In this document: piece by piece, positions 33,232 through 42,500 of the stretch
Layout: each line of letters starts with the position of its first letter
Numbering within the stretch: the first letter of the stretch is position 1
Assembly (NCBI GenBank): GCA_964358485.1
Contig: CAYHPY010000013.1
Location: forward strand, 1-57,300
Direction of reading: 5' to 3'
Source of the DNA: CAYHPY01 sp964358485
Lineage (GTDB): Bacteria > Elusimicrobiota > Elusimicrobia > UBA1565 > UBA9628
Length of the DNA stretch: 57,300 bases
Program-made: the position numbers and the translations under genes
Notes under the pieces: model-generated
Seen by the model: the letters and a program-made list of their open reading frames with translations, nothing else
Databases searched by the model: none
What the model was told of the DNA's origin: nothing

Positions 33232-33260
33232 AGTGTAAAGGTCCGGGCTGGACCTGTCAA
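33232..33260 (-). promoter_or_regulatory. Promoter TTGACA-17-TACACT of the TPR-kinase gene (minus strand)
   Basis: -35 at 33260-33255, 17-nt spacer, -10 at 33237-33232; predicted leader of about 25 nt contains AGGGGAG. A leadered promoter. Confidence 0.65.
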
Positions 33261-33278
33261 GGGCCCTAGAGGCCCCGG

Positions 33279-33314
33279 AAGGCAAGCAAGTCAAGCATGT
33301 CAACCACCGGCACC
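33279..33314. repeat. 36-nt dispersed repeat, copy 2
   Basis: Matches 24419-24454 at 33 of 36 positions, with GCAAGTCAA followed by GCATGTCAA. It lies between the kinase promoter and the end of the glycosidase-like gene. On the minus strand it reads as two TTGAC boxes nine bases apart. Confidence 0.65.
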
Positions 33315-33318
33315 GAGG

Positions 33319-34872
33319 TTAGCGGCCGAGTTGGTCGAGGTTGCGTTTGTAGACGTTGAAGAGGTCGGTGGGCTTCTCGTCCGCCGGGGGGAGCATCTGC
33401 TCCAGGGTCTGCCACCAGAAGCCGCCGCAAAGGGAGCGGGGCATGGCGCAGGAGGTGGCGGTATAAAGGATGACCAGGTCCTTGCGGGCGCCGTCCACGT
33501 CGGAGGGGTCCAGCCACCAGTAGCCCTTGACCTCCGTGCGCTCCACGTAGCCCAAAGAGCCCAGCATGACGCGCTTGTCGGGCAGGGCGTCGTGGAGGAG
33601 CTCGAAGGGGCGCTCGAAGGCCATGCCCACGGGGTTGTCCTCCGGCCAGAGGCTGACCGCGGCGACGTCGAGGTTCTTGCCGAAGCCCTCCGGGACGAAG
33701 CGCTTGAGCCAGCCCTCCAGGGAATGGTCGTAGTCGGGGGCGGTGGAATCCCACCAATAGAGGGTGGCCACCGTCTCCAGGGAGGGCTCGACGGCCTTCA
33801 CGGCCTTGGCCCCGGCCGCGTAGACGCGGAAGGCTTGGTCCAGGCCCATCGGTTGTCGGGCGCCTCCCAGCCAATCCCCGTTGAGCTCGCTGCCCACCTC
33901 CCAGCTCCGGATTTCCCGCGAGAAATGCAGGGCCAGGTTGCGCGTGCGCGCGGCGTAGGCCTGCGGGGTGAGCGTCCGCGGCCATTGGGCGGTGTCCAGG
34001 ACGCAGCCCATGATCCGGATGCCCTTGGCCCGCAGGGCGTGGACGATGGAATCGTACTCGTTGAAGGAGGCGCGCTTGGCGAAGGCGAAATCCGAAGGAT
34101 TGGGCCTAAAGACCAGCCGCACCCAATTGGTCCCCGAGCGCTCCACCATGTCCACCACCCACTCGTAGGAATCCAGGTGCTTGGGCAGTTCGTCGTCCAA
34201 GGTCAGGCCGAAGCGCAGGGAGTCCTTGAGCTTCGGGTTCTCGGCGTTCTGAAGGCCGTGCTCGTAGAGCATCTTCTGCCAGGCCAAAGAGGTTTCCTTG
34301 AGGGCCGCGTCGAAGGCCGCGGCGCGCTTGGCCGGGTCTTTTTCCGCGCCCGCCTCGGCCACGGCCTCCTTGCTCTTGTCCGCCTGACTCTTGGCCTTGC
34401 CGCCCGGCTTGTAGAGGGGCTCCCAATCCGTGGTCCGCTTTTTCCAGGACTGCGCGAAAAGCCGCCGCTGGGTCAAGGCGATGTCCTGGTTGAGGGCGAT
34501 GACCGCCCCGTCGGCGTAGCCCTCTCCGCCGTTGTCCGCCCAGACCGTGGAGAAGCCGTCCTCCTCCACCGGCCAGGGCAGGCTTAGGCGCACCTTGCGC
34601 AGGCGCTCCCAACGAAGGACCAGCATGCCGCCTTCCTGGGCCAGCTGGAAGTCCACCCCCCCCGAGAGCCCGTCCGGAGCCGAGACCAGGAGCGGGGGCT
34701 TTTGCTCGGCGCCGGGTTTGCGGTCCGCCCGGCCGATGAGGGCCAGAAAGCCCTCCTTGTCCAGGAGCTTGCCGTCCCGGTCGTAGGCCAACAGCCGGGC
34801 CGCTCCGCCGGGGGCCGCGGGTGAGGCCGCCGCCGAAACGCCCAACCACGCCAAAAGGATCGCGCTCAGCAT
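33319..34872 (-). CDS. Secreted glycoside-hydrolase-like (TIM barrel, clan GH-A type) protein
   Basis: 517 residues with a short signal peptide (MLSAILLAWLGVSAAASPAAP). The first half is beta-rich (LLVSAPDGLSGGVDFQLAQEGGMLVLRWERLRKVRLSLPWPVEEDG). From about residue 245 it looks like a TIM barrel: SGTNWVRLVFRPNPSDF, YDSIVHALRAKGIRIMGCVLDTAQWP, and IRSWEVGSELNGDWLGG, where the Glu of S-E-L-N sits where clan GH-A enzymes have the acid/base N-E pair. Later strands include VATLYWWDSTAPDY and GKNLDVAAVSLWPEDNPVGM. The Asn-to-Ser change before the Glu makes activity uncertain. Divergent from the NYN gene with overlapping -10 boxes. Confidence 0.68.
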   Translation of the reverse strand: MLSAILLAWLGVSAAASPAAPGGAARLLAYDRDGKLLDKEGFLALIGRADRKPGAEQKPPLLVSAPDGLSGGVDFQLAQEGGMLVLRWERLRKVRLSLPWPVEEDGFSTVWADNGGEGYADGAVIALNQDIALTQRRLFAQSWKKRTTDWEPLYKPGGKAKSQADKSKEAVAEAGAEKDPAKRAAAFDAALKETSLAWQKMLYEHGLQNAENPKLKDSLRFGLTLDDELPKHLDSYEWVVDMVERSGTNWVRLVFRPNPSDFAFAKRASFNEYDSIVHALRAKGIRIMGCVLDTAQWPRTLTPQAYAARTRNLALHFSREIRSWEVGSELNGDWLGGARQPMGLDQAFRVYAAGAKAVKAVEPSLETVATLYWWDSTAPDYDHSLEGWLKRFVPEGFGKNLDVAAVSLWPEDNPVGMAFERPFELLHDALPDKRVMLGSLGYVERTEVKGYWWLDPSDVDGARKDLVILYTATSCAMPRSLCGGFWWQTLEQMLPPADEKPTDLFNVYKRNLDQLGR

Positions 34873-34888
34873 CGGGTTAACTTACCAA

Positions 34889-34900
34889 ATTATATATACT
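34889..34900. promoter_or_regulatory. Abutting divergent -10 boxes
   Basis: On the minus strand TATAAT (34894-34889) lies 16 nt before ATG 34872. On the plus strand TATACT (34895-34900) lies 16 nt before ATG 34917. The two boxes are directly adjacent, so only one promoter could be used at a time. No clear -35 for either. Confidence 0.5.
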
Positions 34901-34916
34901 TCCTCTTGATTTCCTC

Positions 34917-35345
34917 ATGGCCCACACCATTTGCGTCGACGGCAGCAACCTCGTCCGGGGCTATCTCAGCTCCGGCGCCGGTTCCCAGGCCGACGATCTG
35001 GAAGAAACCGAGAGCCAGGCTTTGACCCAGGAACTCTCCGAGTTGGCCGAAACCCGGAGCGGCCGCGTGGCCATCGAGGTTTTCTTCGACGGGGGCCGCC
35101 GCCCGTGGGCGGGCGCCTCCGCGGTCCGGCTCTTCTTCGCCGAAGGCGTGGCCGCCGATGAGCTCATCGTGGAGCGCGTGCGCGCCCTGCGCTTTGAGCG
35201 TTCGGCCAAGGTCACCGTCGTCACCGGCGACTGGGGCCTGGGCGCGCGCGTGGAGGAAGAAGGCGGCCATTGGCTCAAGGTCCGGCCCGGAACCGGGCGC
35301 GGGGTCCTGGACGCCATCCGCAAGAAGGCCGGGGTGAGGCACTGA
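34917..35345 (+). CDS. NYN-domain ribonuclease-like protein (YacP type)
   Basis: 142 residues. The acidic PIN-like active-site positions are visible: Asp in TICVDGSNLVRGYL, Asp in IEVFFDGGRR, Glu/Asp in GVAADELIVERVRAL and Asp in VTVVTGDWGLGARV. YacP/NYN proteins are single-domain nucleases acting on RNA, some in ribosomal or messenger RNA decay. The stop overlaps the next start (ATGA). The neighbour is a metabolic flavoenzyme, so context says little about the RNA target. Confidence 0.87.
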   Translation: MAHTICVDGSNLVRGYLSSGAGSQADDLEETESQALTQELSELAETRSGRVAIEVFFDGGRRPWAGASAVRLFFAEGVAADELIVERVRALRFERSAKVTVVTGDWGLGARVEEEGGHWLKVRPGTGRGVLDAIRKKAGVRH

Positions 35346-36493
35346 TGGAAGTCCGGCACGGGGTCGTCATCGTGGGCGGCGGGGTCATGGGGGCCGCCAC
35401 CGCCTACTGGCTCTCCAAAAAAAACATCCCCACGGTCATTCTGGATCAATACGAGGTCCCCAGCATCTGGGGCGCCTCCGCCGACCACCTGCGCGCCTTC
35501 CGCCTGACCTACGGCAAGGACTCCTTCTACACCGATTTGGCCGTCCGCTCCATGCCCCTCTGGCTGGCCTTAAACCAAGAGGCCGGCGACAAGCTCTTGG
35601 TCCAAAACGGCGTCCTGGAATTGGCCGTCAAGGACAAGGGCTACGAGGAGCAAAGCCTCAAGGTCCTCCGGGACATGAAAATCCCGGCCGACGTCCTCCA
35701 GAAGGCCGACATCAAGCGCCAATACCCGATGATCAACACCCGCGCGGTCAAATGGGGGCTCTTCCACAAGGACGGCGGCATGATCTGGGCCACCCGGGCG
35801 GCCTCGGCCATGGCGGGCCTGGCCCAGCGCAAAGGCCTCAAGGTCCGGCCCCAGACCAAGATCGTCTCCATTCTTAAGGATAAGAACGGGATCAAGGGCC
35901 TCAAGGACTCCCACGGCCGGTTGTGGCAGGGGGAGAAGTACCTCTTCGCCGCCGGGGCCTGGACCTCGGAACTGCTCAAGGCCTACGGCATCCCGCTCAA
36001 GGTCACCACCCAGCAGCAGCTTTACTTCCGGCCGCCGAACAACCGCGGGCGCTACCGGCCGGAGCACTTCCCGGTCTTTGCCGCCATGAGCAAGGGCTTC
36101 TACGGTTTTCCCCTGCACATCCACGGCTTCATGAAAATCGGGGACCACACCAAGGGTTCCCCGGGCAAGCCCGGACCCGACGCGCCCTCCGAGGTCACGC
36201 CCAAGTTCGAGAAAAAGGTCCGGGCCTTCTTCAAGCACATGATTCCGGATTTGGCGAACTTCACCGAGCAGGAAGGCAAGATCTGCCACTACACCAGCAC
36301 GCCCGACGACGACTTCATCCTGGACCGTCTGCCCGACGCCCCCAACGCGGTGGTCGCGGCGGGCTTCTCCGGGCATGGATTTAAGTTCGCCCCGCTCATG
36401 GGCAAGGTGGCCTCGGAACTGCTCACCGACGCCCAGCCCGAGATCAACCTGACGCGCTTTCGCCTCAGCCGGTTTAAGCTGAAGAAAGGCTGA
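35345..36493 (+). CDS. Sarcosine-oxidase-like FAD-dependent oxidoreductase
   Basis: 382 residues, typical of monomeric sarcosine oxidase and related amine oxidases. The FAD-binding N-terminus is GVVIVGGGVMGAATAYWLSKKNIPTVILDQY. Cys314 in KICHYTSTPDDDFILDR aligns with the cysteine that binds FAD covalently in monomeric sarcosine oxidase, and the T-P-D-x-x-F-I-x-D pattern is kept. VVAAGFSGHGFKFAPLMGKVASELL is the C-terminal FAD motif. It probably oxidises an N-methyl or secondary amine with oxygen as acceptor. ATG 35345 overlaps the NYN stop. A terminator-like hairpin follows. Confidence 0.9.
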   Translation: MEVRHGVVIVGGGVMGAATAYWLSKKNIPTVILDQYEVPSIWGASADHLRAFRLTYGKDSFYTDLAVRSMPLWLALNQEAGDKLLVQNGVLELAVKDKGYEEQSLKVLRDMKIPADVLQKADIKRQYPMINTRAVKWGLFHKDGGMIWATRAASAMAGLAQRKGLKVRPQTKIVSILKDKNGIKGLKDSHGRLWQGEKYLFAAGAWTSELLKAYGIPLKVTTQQQLYFRPPNNRGRYRPEHFPVFAAMSKGFYGFPLHIHGFMKIGDHTKGSPGKPGPDAPSEVTPKFEKKVRAFFKHMIPDLANFTEQEGKICHYTSTPDDDFILDRLPDAPNAVVAAGFSGHGFKFAPLMGKVASELLTDAQPEINLTRFRLSRFKLKKG

Positions 36494-36522
36494 GCCGCGA
36501 CCGGCGCTTCGGCGCGGCTTTA
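36493..36522 (+). terminator. Rho-independent-type terminator
   Basis: AGCCGCG at 36493-36499 pairs with CGCGGCT at 36513-36519, with an inner CCG/CGG pairing in the loop, followed by TTAATT. It begins at the stop codon of the sarcosine-oxidase-like gene. Confidence 0.6.
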
Positions 36523-36541
36523 ATTAGGGCCTTGTTAATTT

Positions 36542-36561
36542 AAGGATAACAGCGCATCCTT
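36542..36561. terminator. AT-rich hairpin between convergent genes
   Basis: AAGGAT at 36542-36547 pairs with ATCCTT at 36556-36561, flanked by TTAATTT and TTAATTA with one mismatch. It may end the minus-strand transcript of the giant gene, whose stop is at 36599. Confidence 0.35.
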
Positions 36562-36598
36562 TAATTATGAAGGAACCGGCTGAAGGGTCCGGCGTCAG

Positions 36599-39500
36599 TC
36601 AGCGGATGACCGCGACTCTTCCCACGGCGTTGATTTCCGGGTAGCCCGCCTTGCGGGCGTTGATCCGGAAGGTGTAGATTCCGGTGCGCTGGCCGGAAGG
36701 GCTCCAGGAATAATCGTACGTCCATCGGCCGTCCACTCTTTGCGGGGCCCCGGGGCTGGCCGTGTGGACGACTTCCCGGAAGACGTTGTAGATGGTGATC
36801 TGGACGGAGTCGGCCGTCCCCCGGGTCTGCAACCGGATCGTCGGGGACACCCCCTTGGCGGGGTTGGGAAAGGCGTAGGCGGCGATCAGGCTCAGGCCCG
36901 TTTCGTCGGGCTCCGCCGCGGTCGTTGGGCCCTTGCCCAGGGTCCGGATGGTGTCGGACGCCTCGAAGGTTCCGCCGCCGTTGAAGGCCCCCGAGACCGT
37001 CACCTTGGGCTCGGCGTTGCCGGGCAGGGCGGCGGCGACGGCTTCGCGCGGGAACTTCACTTTCAATTCGACGATCCCGTCGGAGTCCTCGTCCGTCAGG
37101 CTGACCGGCCCCTTGGAGTCGATGAAAATCGGCGGGCTGAGGAGCCGGCCGTCGACATGGGAGATCCGCACCGTCGCGGTCGAGATCCGGGACGCTGATT
37201 GCGCTCCGGTTACCTCGATATGGGCGCTTAGGAACTGCCCGTAGGATGCCAAATTTAAGGTTTCTGGCTTGAGGTCGAGGCTCACCGAGGAGCCCGTCGC
37301 CGGGATCGAGATCGCCGTGGTCCGTGCCGCTTCGAGGTTCCCGGCCCGGTCGCGGCTGCGATAGCTGAGCGTGTGAGCGCCCGCGGCCAGGCTGAAGGCC
37401 GAGGAATAAACCTGCTCGCCGCCCCCATCTAGTGAATATAGAATCGCCGCCACGCCGGTCCCTCCATCTGCCGCGCTCAGCGAGAATGAATCGGTCGTGG
37501 AGGCGGTGATGGTGCCATCCGCGGGGATTGCGTTGACGAGCAATGTCGTGACCGGCGGGATTGAGTCCAGGAACCAGTTTGCGCTCGCCGTGGCCCGATT
37601 TCCCGCGGCGTCGGCGACCTCGGCCAGCACGAGATGAGTCCCCTGGGCCAGGGGGGAGGCGGGCCTGAAAGCCGCCGAGGAGGGCGTGACCGCGGCCAGC
37701 GTGGTCACATCCGTGCCGTCCAAGACCAGCCGAAGCGAGGCCGGCGAGATCCCGGAGCCCCCGTCGGCGTAGGCGGCGACGAGGAGAGGCGTCGCCGTTG
37801 TCACCGTGCTCTGATCGGGCGGGGTCAGGCTCAAAGAAGGCGCCAGGCTGTCTGGTCCTTCCACGCTGACGGCGACCGTGCGCCGGGCCTCGCCATTTCC
37901 CACCTTGTCCTCGGCCTGGAAGACGAGCGTGTGGGTGCCCGGGGCTAGGCTGAAAGGCGTTGCGTAAGGGGACTCCGGGGCTCCATCAAGAGAAAGGAGG
38001 ATCCGCGATAGCCCGGACGCCGTGTCGGTCGACGTCAGAGAGAACGAATCGGTCGAGGAGGCCGATAGGGACGCTCCGGCGGCCGGAACTCCGTTGATTC
38101 GAACGGCCGTCAACGGAGCCGTCAAATCGTTGAAGACCCGCGAGGATTGGACGACCTCCTGATTTCCGGCCGAATCCCGGCTGAAGTAATTGACGGTCCT
38201 CAGCCCCTCTGCGGCCAGCGGGAACGAGGAAGCAAAGGTCGCGAAGCTCATGGAGTCGACGGCGTAGAAGGTCTGCGCGGGCTCGGACGTCGAAAAGCCC
38301 AGCAAGGTGCGGGAAGAGACGAAGACCGGGTCCGAGCCGGAGCGGGGATCTCCCACCAGAAGCGTGGTCATGGGGGCGACGCTGTCGATGAGGAAGGTGG
38401 AGGTGGCGGTCGCCACATGGCCCGCGAGGTCGGCCACGCGGGCGACGGCGGTGTGAGTGCCTTGAGAGAGATCGGCGGAGGGCCGGAAGGATGCGGAGGA
38501 GGTCCCCACGGCGGAAAGCCCGGTCACGTCGGCCCCATCGAGGATGATTCTCACGGAGGCCGGATCGATTCCGCCGGGATCGGAGTAGGCGGCAAATATC
38601 TCCGGCCGGGCCGTGGTCACGACGGTCCCGTGGGCCGGGCTCAACGCCAAGGCCGGGGCCAGGGTGTCGGGCGCCGTCACCGAGACGGAGGCCGCGCGGA
38701 CCGGCTCCGAGTTGCCGACGTTGTCCACGCCGAAATAGGCCAAGGTGTGGGTGCCGGGGGTCAATGTGAAGGGAACCGAGAAATCCGCCACCGGCCCCCC
38801 GTCGAGCGAGTACCGCGCGGCCAAGACCCCGGAGGCCGTGTCGGTGGAGGCCAGGGCGAAGGCGTCGGTCGAAATCGCCACGAAGGCGCCGCCCGGGGCG
38901 AGTCGGCCGTTGACCAGCAGGTCCGTCGCGGGCGGGGTGGCGTCGGAGGCGATCGCGGTGGAACGGGCGATCTCCGAAAGTCCCAGGTTGTCCACCGAGC
39001 GGTATTCCAAAGCATGCTCTCCCTCGGCCAAGGTGAAGGAGCCCGCGAAGACGGTCGCGCCGGTAGCGGCGTCGAGACGGAACTCGCTCCGGGCGACCCC
39101 GGCGGCGATTCCATCGATGGAAGGGTCTTCGGCCGAGAGGCCGACCGCCGTCGCGCTGGAGACGAAGAGCCGCCCGCCGGGGCCGGTGAAGGAAGGCCCC
39201 GATAGAGTGAGGCTGGTCCGCGGCACGCTCGCGTCCAGGCCGAGGGCCTCGGTCCGGACGGCCTCCGCGTTGCCGGCCGCGTCCGAGCTGAAGTAGCGGA
39301 GGGTTCTGAGTCCCTCGGTCGAAAGCGTGACCGCGGCGGAGAACTGGGTAAACGAGCCGGAATCGACCGCGTAGTAGGTCCGGCCCGCCTCGGAGACCGC
39401 GAAGCCCAAGGGTGTGGCCGAGGTGATCTTGACCGGTCCCGTTCCGAAGCGGGGATCGCCGATCACCAGCAAGGTTTGCGGCGCCACACTGTCGACGATA

Positions 39501-42500
39501 AAGCTTGCCGCGGCCGAGGCGGCGTTGCCCGCCCGATCGGAGACGGTCGCAGATGCCGTATGGAGGCCCTGGGCGAGGTCCGCGCCGGGGTGGAAGCTGA
39601 TCGAGGAAGCCGTAATGACCGACTGCGCCGTGACCTCCGCCCCGTCCAAAAAGAGGCGGATCGAGGCGGGGTCGACCCCCGAGCCCTCATCCGAATAGAG
39701 CGCCGCGACCAGGGGCCGCGCCGCCGTCGTCGTGCTCCCTGGGACGGGCGACAACGCGAGAGTCGGCGCGGCGGTGTCGACGCCCACGGCCGCGTCCGTT
39801 CCCGCCAGGACTTGCAGACCTTGGAAGGGGTGGGGCGCGGAGCTTTGGGAAACCGCGAGCCAGGTCCGGCTCCCCTGAAGGGCCAAGGCGCGGGCGCCCA
39901 GGACGCCCGGGTCGGTCAAGGCCGACTGCAGGCCGCCCTGCAAGCCGTAGCGCCACACCCCGACGCGTTGGCCGCCGTCGGCGTCTCCCGCCAGGGCCAG
40001 ACCCGCCGTGTCCGCGGCCAGGTCCCGGACGGTCTCGTCCAAGCCCGCCGAGCCCGACCAGCGCCGCTCGAAATGGAGCCTTCCGTCCAGTCCGTAGCGC
40101 AGAAGATGAAGGTCCGTGTCGCCCGCGGCTTCAAAGCGATTGGCCGCGATGAATACGGCGTCTCCGGCAATGGCGACTTTGGCCTGGGCCGCCTCGTCGG
40201 GGTTGCGGGCAAAGCCGGGCCGCAGGAAGGGGCCCGCCGCCAAGGAGGCGCCGTCCGGGGCGAATTTCCAAAGTGCCAGATCGAAGCGCTCCAGACCCGC
40301 GGGCGCGGGGTTGAGGGTGAGTCCCGCCACCCAGACATTGGCGGCGGGATCCAAGGCGATCCCCATGCCCACGTCGATGCCGCCCGGGCCGCCGTAAGTG
40401 GTGGTCAGGCGCAGGAGATTGTCCTGCGGGCTGTATTTCCACAGGGCCAAGCGGGCCTGGAAGTTCTCCGTCTGAGGGTCGCCGGAGACGACCGAGGCAC
40501 CCGCGATCCAGAGCTCCCCGGTCGAATCGAACGCTGCGTCGAGGTTGCCGAAGCCGGAATCCAGCCGGGCGACCGAGAGGACCCGGCCCCCCTCGGGCGG
40601 GACCCGGAACACCGCCAAGTCGGACCGGTCCGGCGCGGTTCCGGCCACGGCCCCGACGGCGTATGACTCCCCGGCGGCGGAGAAGGCGATCGAGAGGCGT
40701 CCGTCCTCCATCGCCCCGGGAAGGGCGACCGAGGAGAGAAACACCCCTTCGGAGGTGAACTTGGCCAAGGCGAAGCTCGATCCGTCCACGCGAAACGCCT
40801 CCCAGAGGTTGCCGAAAGGGTCGGCGCGGAGCGCGATCCCGTCGGGCACGCTTCCCGGGCCGGGGCCCGGCCCGCCGAAGGGTTGGCAGGTCAAAGCCTC
40901 CGAGCCGGTCAGAATTTCCAATCCTTGGCCCGGGGCCCGCGTGGCGATGACGGCCACTTGGGTGGATTCCGAGGTGCCGCAACCCGTCGGGCAATTTAAG
41001 GCGTGGACGTGGATGTGGTAGGTCGTTGAAGGGAGGAGGTTCTCCAGCGTGGCGCTCGTAGTGGTGGTGATGACGCTCCCGGAACTGTGAAGCAGTTGCC
41101 CGACGCAGGCCCCCGGGCCGGTCGCGTAATCCACGGTGTAGGCGGTTCCGTTCGGGTTGCCGTTGGCGTCCCAACGGACCTGCAAAGTGGTGTCGGAGCG
41201 TCCCGTGACCTGGAGGTTCAGGGGAGGGTTGACCGTGGAGGCGGGGGCGGAACTCACCGTTACCGCCACCAAGCGCGGGGCCTCCTGGTTTCCGGCGCGG
41301 TCCCGGCTGAAAAACTCCAGGGCGTGCGTTCCCACGGCGATCGTAAACGGGGCGGAGTAGACTTGCGGCGGCGCGTCGTCCAGGGAGAACCTCGTCTCCA
41401 GGACCCCCGAGCCGGTGTCGACGGCGCTGAAAGAGAACGAATCCGTGGAAAGAGCATAGACCTGCGAGACGGTCACGGGCTGCGTGTTCCATAGGAGCGT
41501 CGTGACCGGTGGTGTCGTGTCGCCGATAGTTTCCTGCGCACCTTCCGCCCCGGGCAGCGCGGTCCTACCCGCCAGCCGGAAAGGCGAGCTCGAACCTGAA
41601 ACGGCCAGCCAAATGTCGGCTCCGGCCAAGGCCAAGCCGTTGGCCCCCCCGATCTCGGGGACGGTTTCTGCGGCGAGCAATCCGCCGCCCGCGGAATAGC
41701 TCCACAGGGCCAGGGCCCGGCTTGAACTCGTCCCCGTCCGGCCCGCGATCAGGAGCTCCCCGGCCGGGCCCGCCGCGAGGGCGGCGGGAATTTCGTCGGT
41801 CGCGCCCTCTCCGTGCCAGGCCCGCCCGAAAGCGACGGCTCCGGAGAGGTCCAATTTGTGGAAGGCGAGATCGGCGTTTCCCAGGGAGTTGAGCCGGCTG
41901 GAAGCGGCGTAGAGGGCCCCATTGGAGTAGAGCAAGGCGGCGCCCATCCGGTCATCGGGTTCCCTGATGAAGGTTCCGAGCCGGAAGGGCCCGGCCAGGA
42001 GCGCCGTCCCCGCGGGATCGAATTTCCAAAGCGCCGCCTCCAGCTTGTTCGGTCCGGACGCGGCGGGATTGGAAGAGTAGCCCAGGACCCAGAGATTTCC
42101 GGACGCGTCGGCCTGGAGCCTGAGACCGACATCGATGCCCCCGCCTCCGTAGGTCGCGGTGAGCTCAATGCGGCCATCTGGGCCGCGGCGCCAGAGGGCC
42201 AGCGCGGCGGTCGGGCCCCCGGAAGCGCCTTCGGTCACGACCGCGCCCGTGATGAGAAGATCGCCGGCGGCGTCAAAGGCGAAGGCGTTGGCGCCGGCCG
42301 GGGCGGTCCAAGCCGCGCTGGAAAGCAAGGTCTGGCCGGAAGGATCTGCCCGATAGATCGTGACCGTGGCGGCGGAATCCCCGGGAGGAAGCGAAGTCCC
42401 GACCGCGGTGGCGTTGCCGGCGCCGTCGAAATGGATGCTCCAGTTCCCGTCTTCCATCGCGCCGGGAAGCTCAACCGAGGCCAGCAGGCGCGCGCCGGAG

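Noticed and set aside
36599..37600. Separate genes within the giant reading frame
   Set aside because: The minus-strand frame is open for 3814 codons with continuous domain repeats and no internal stop, so one gene is the simplest reading.
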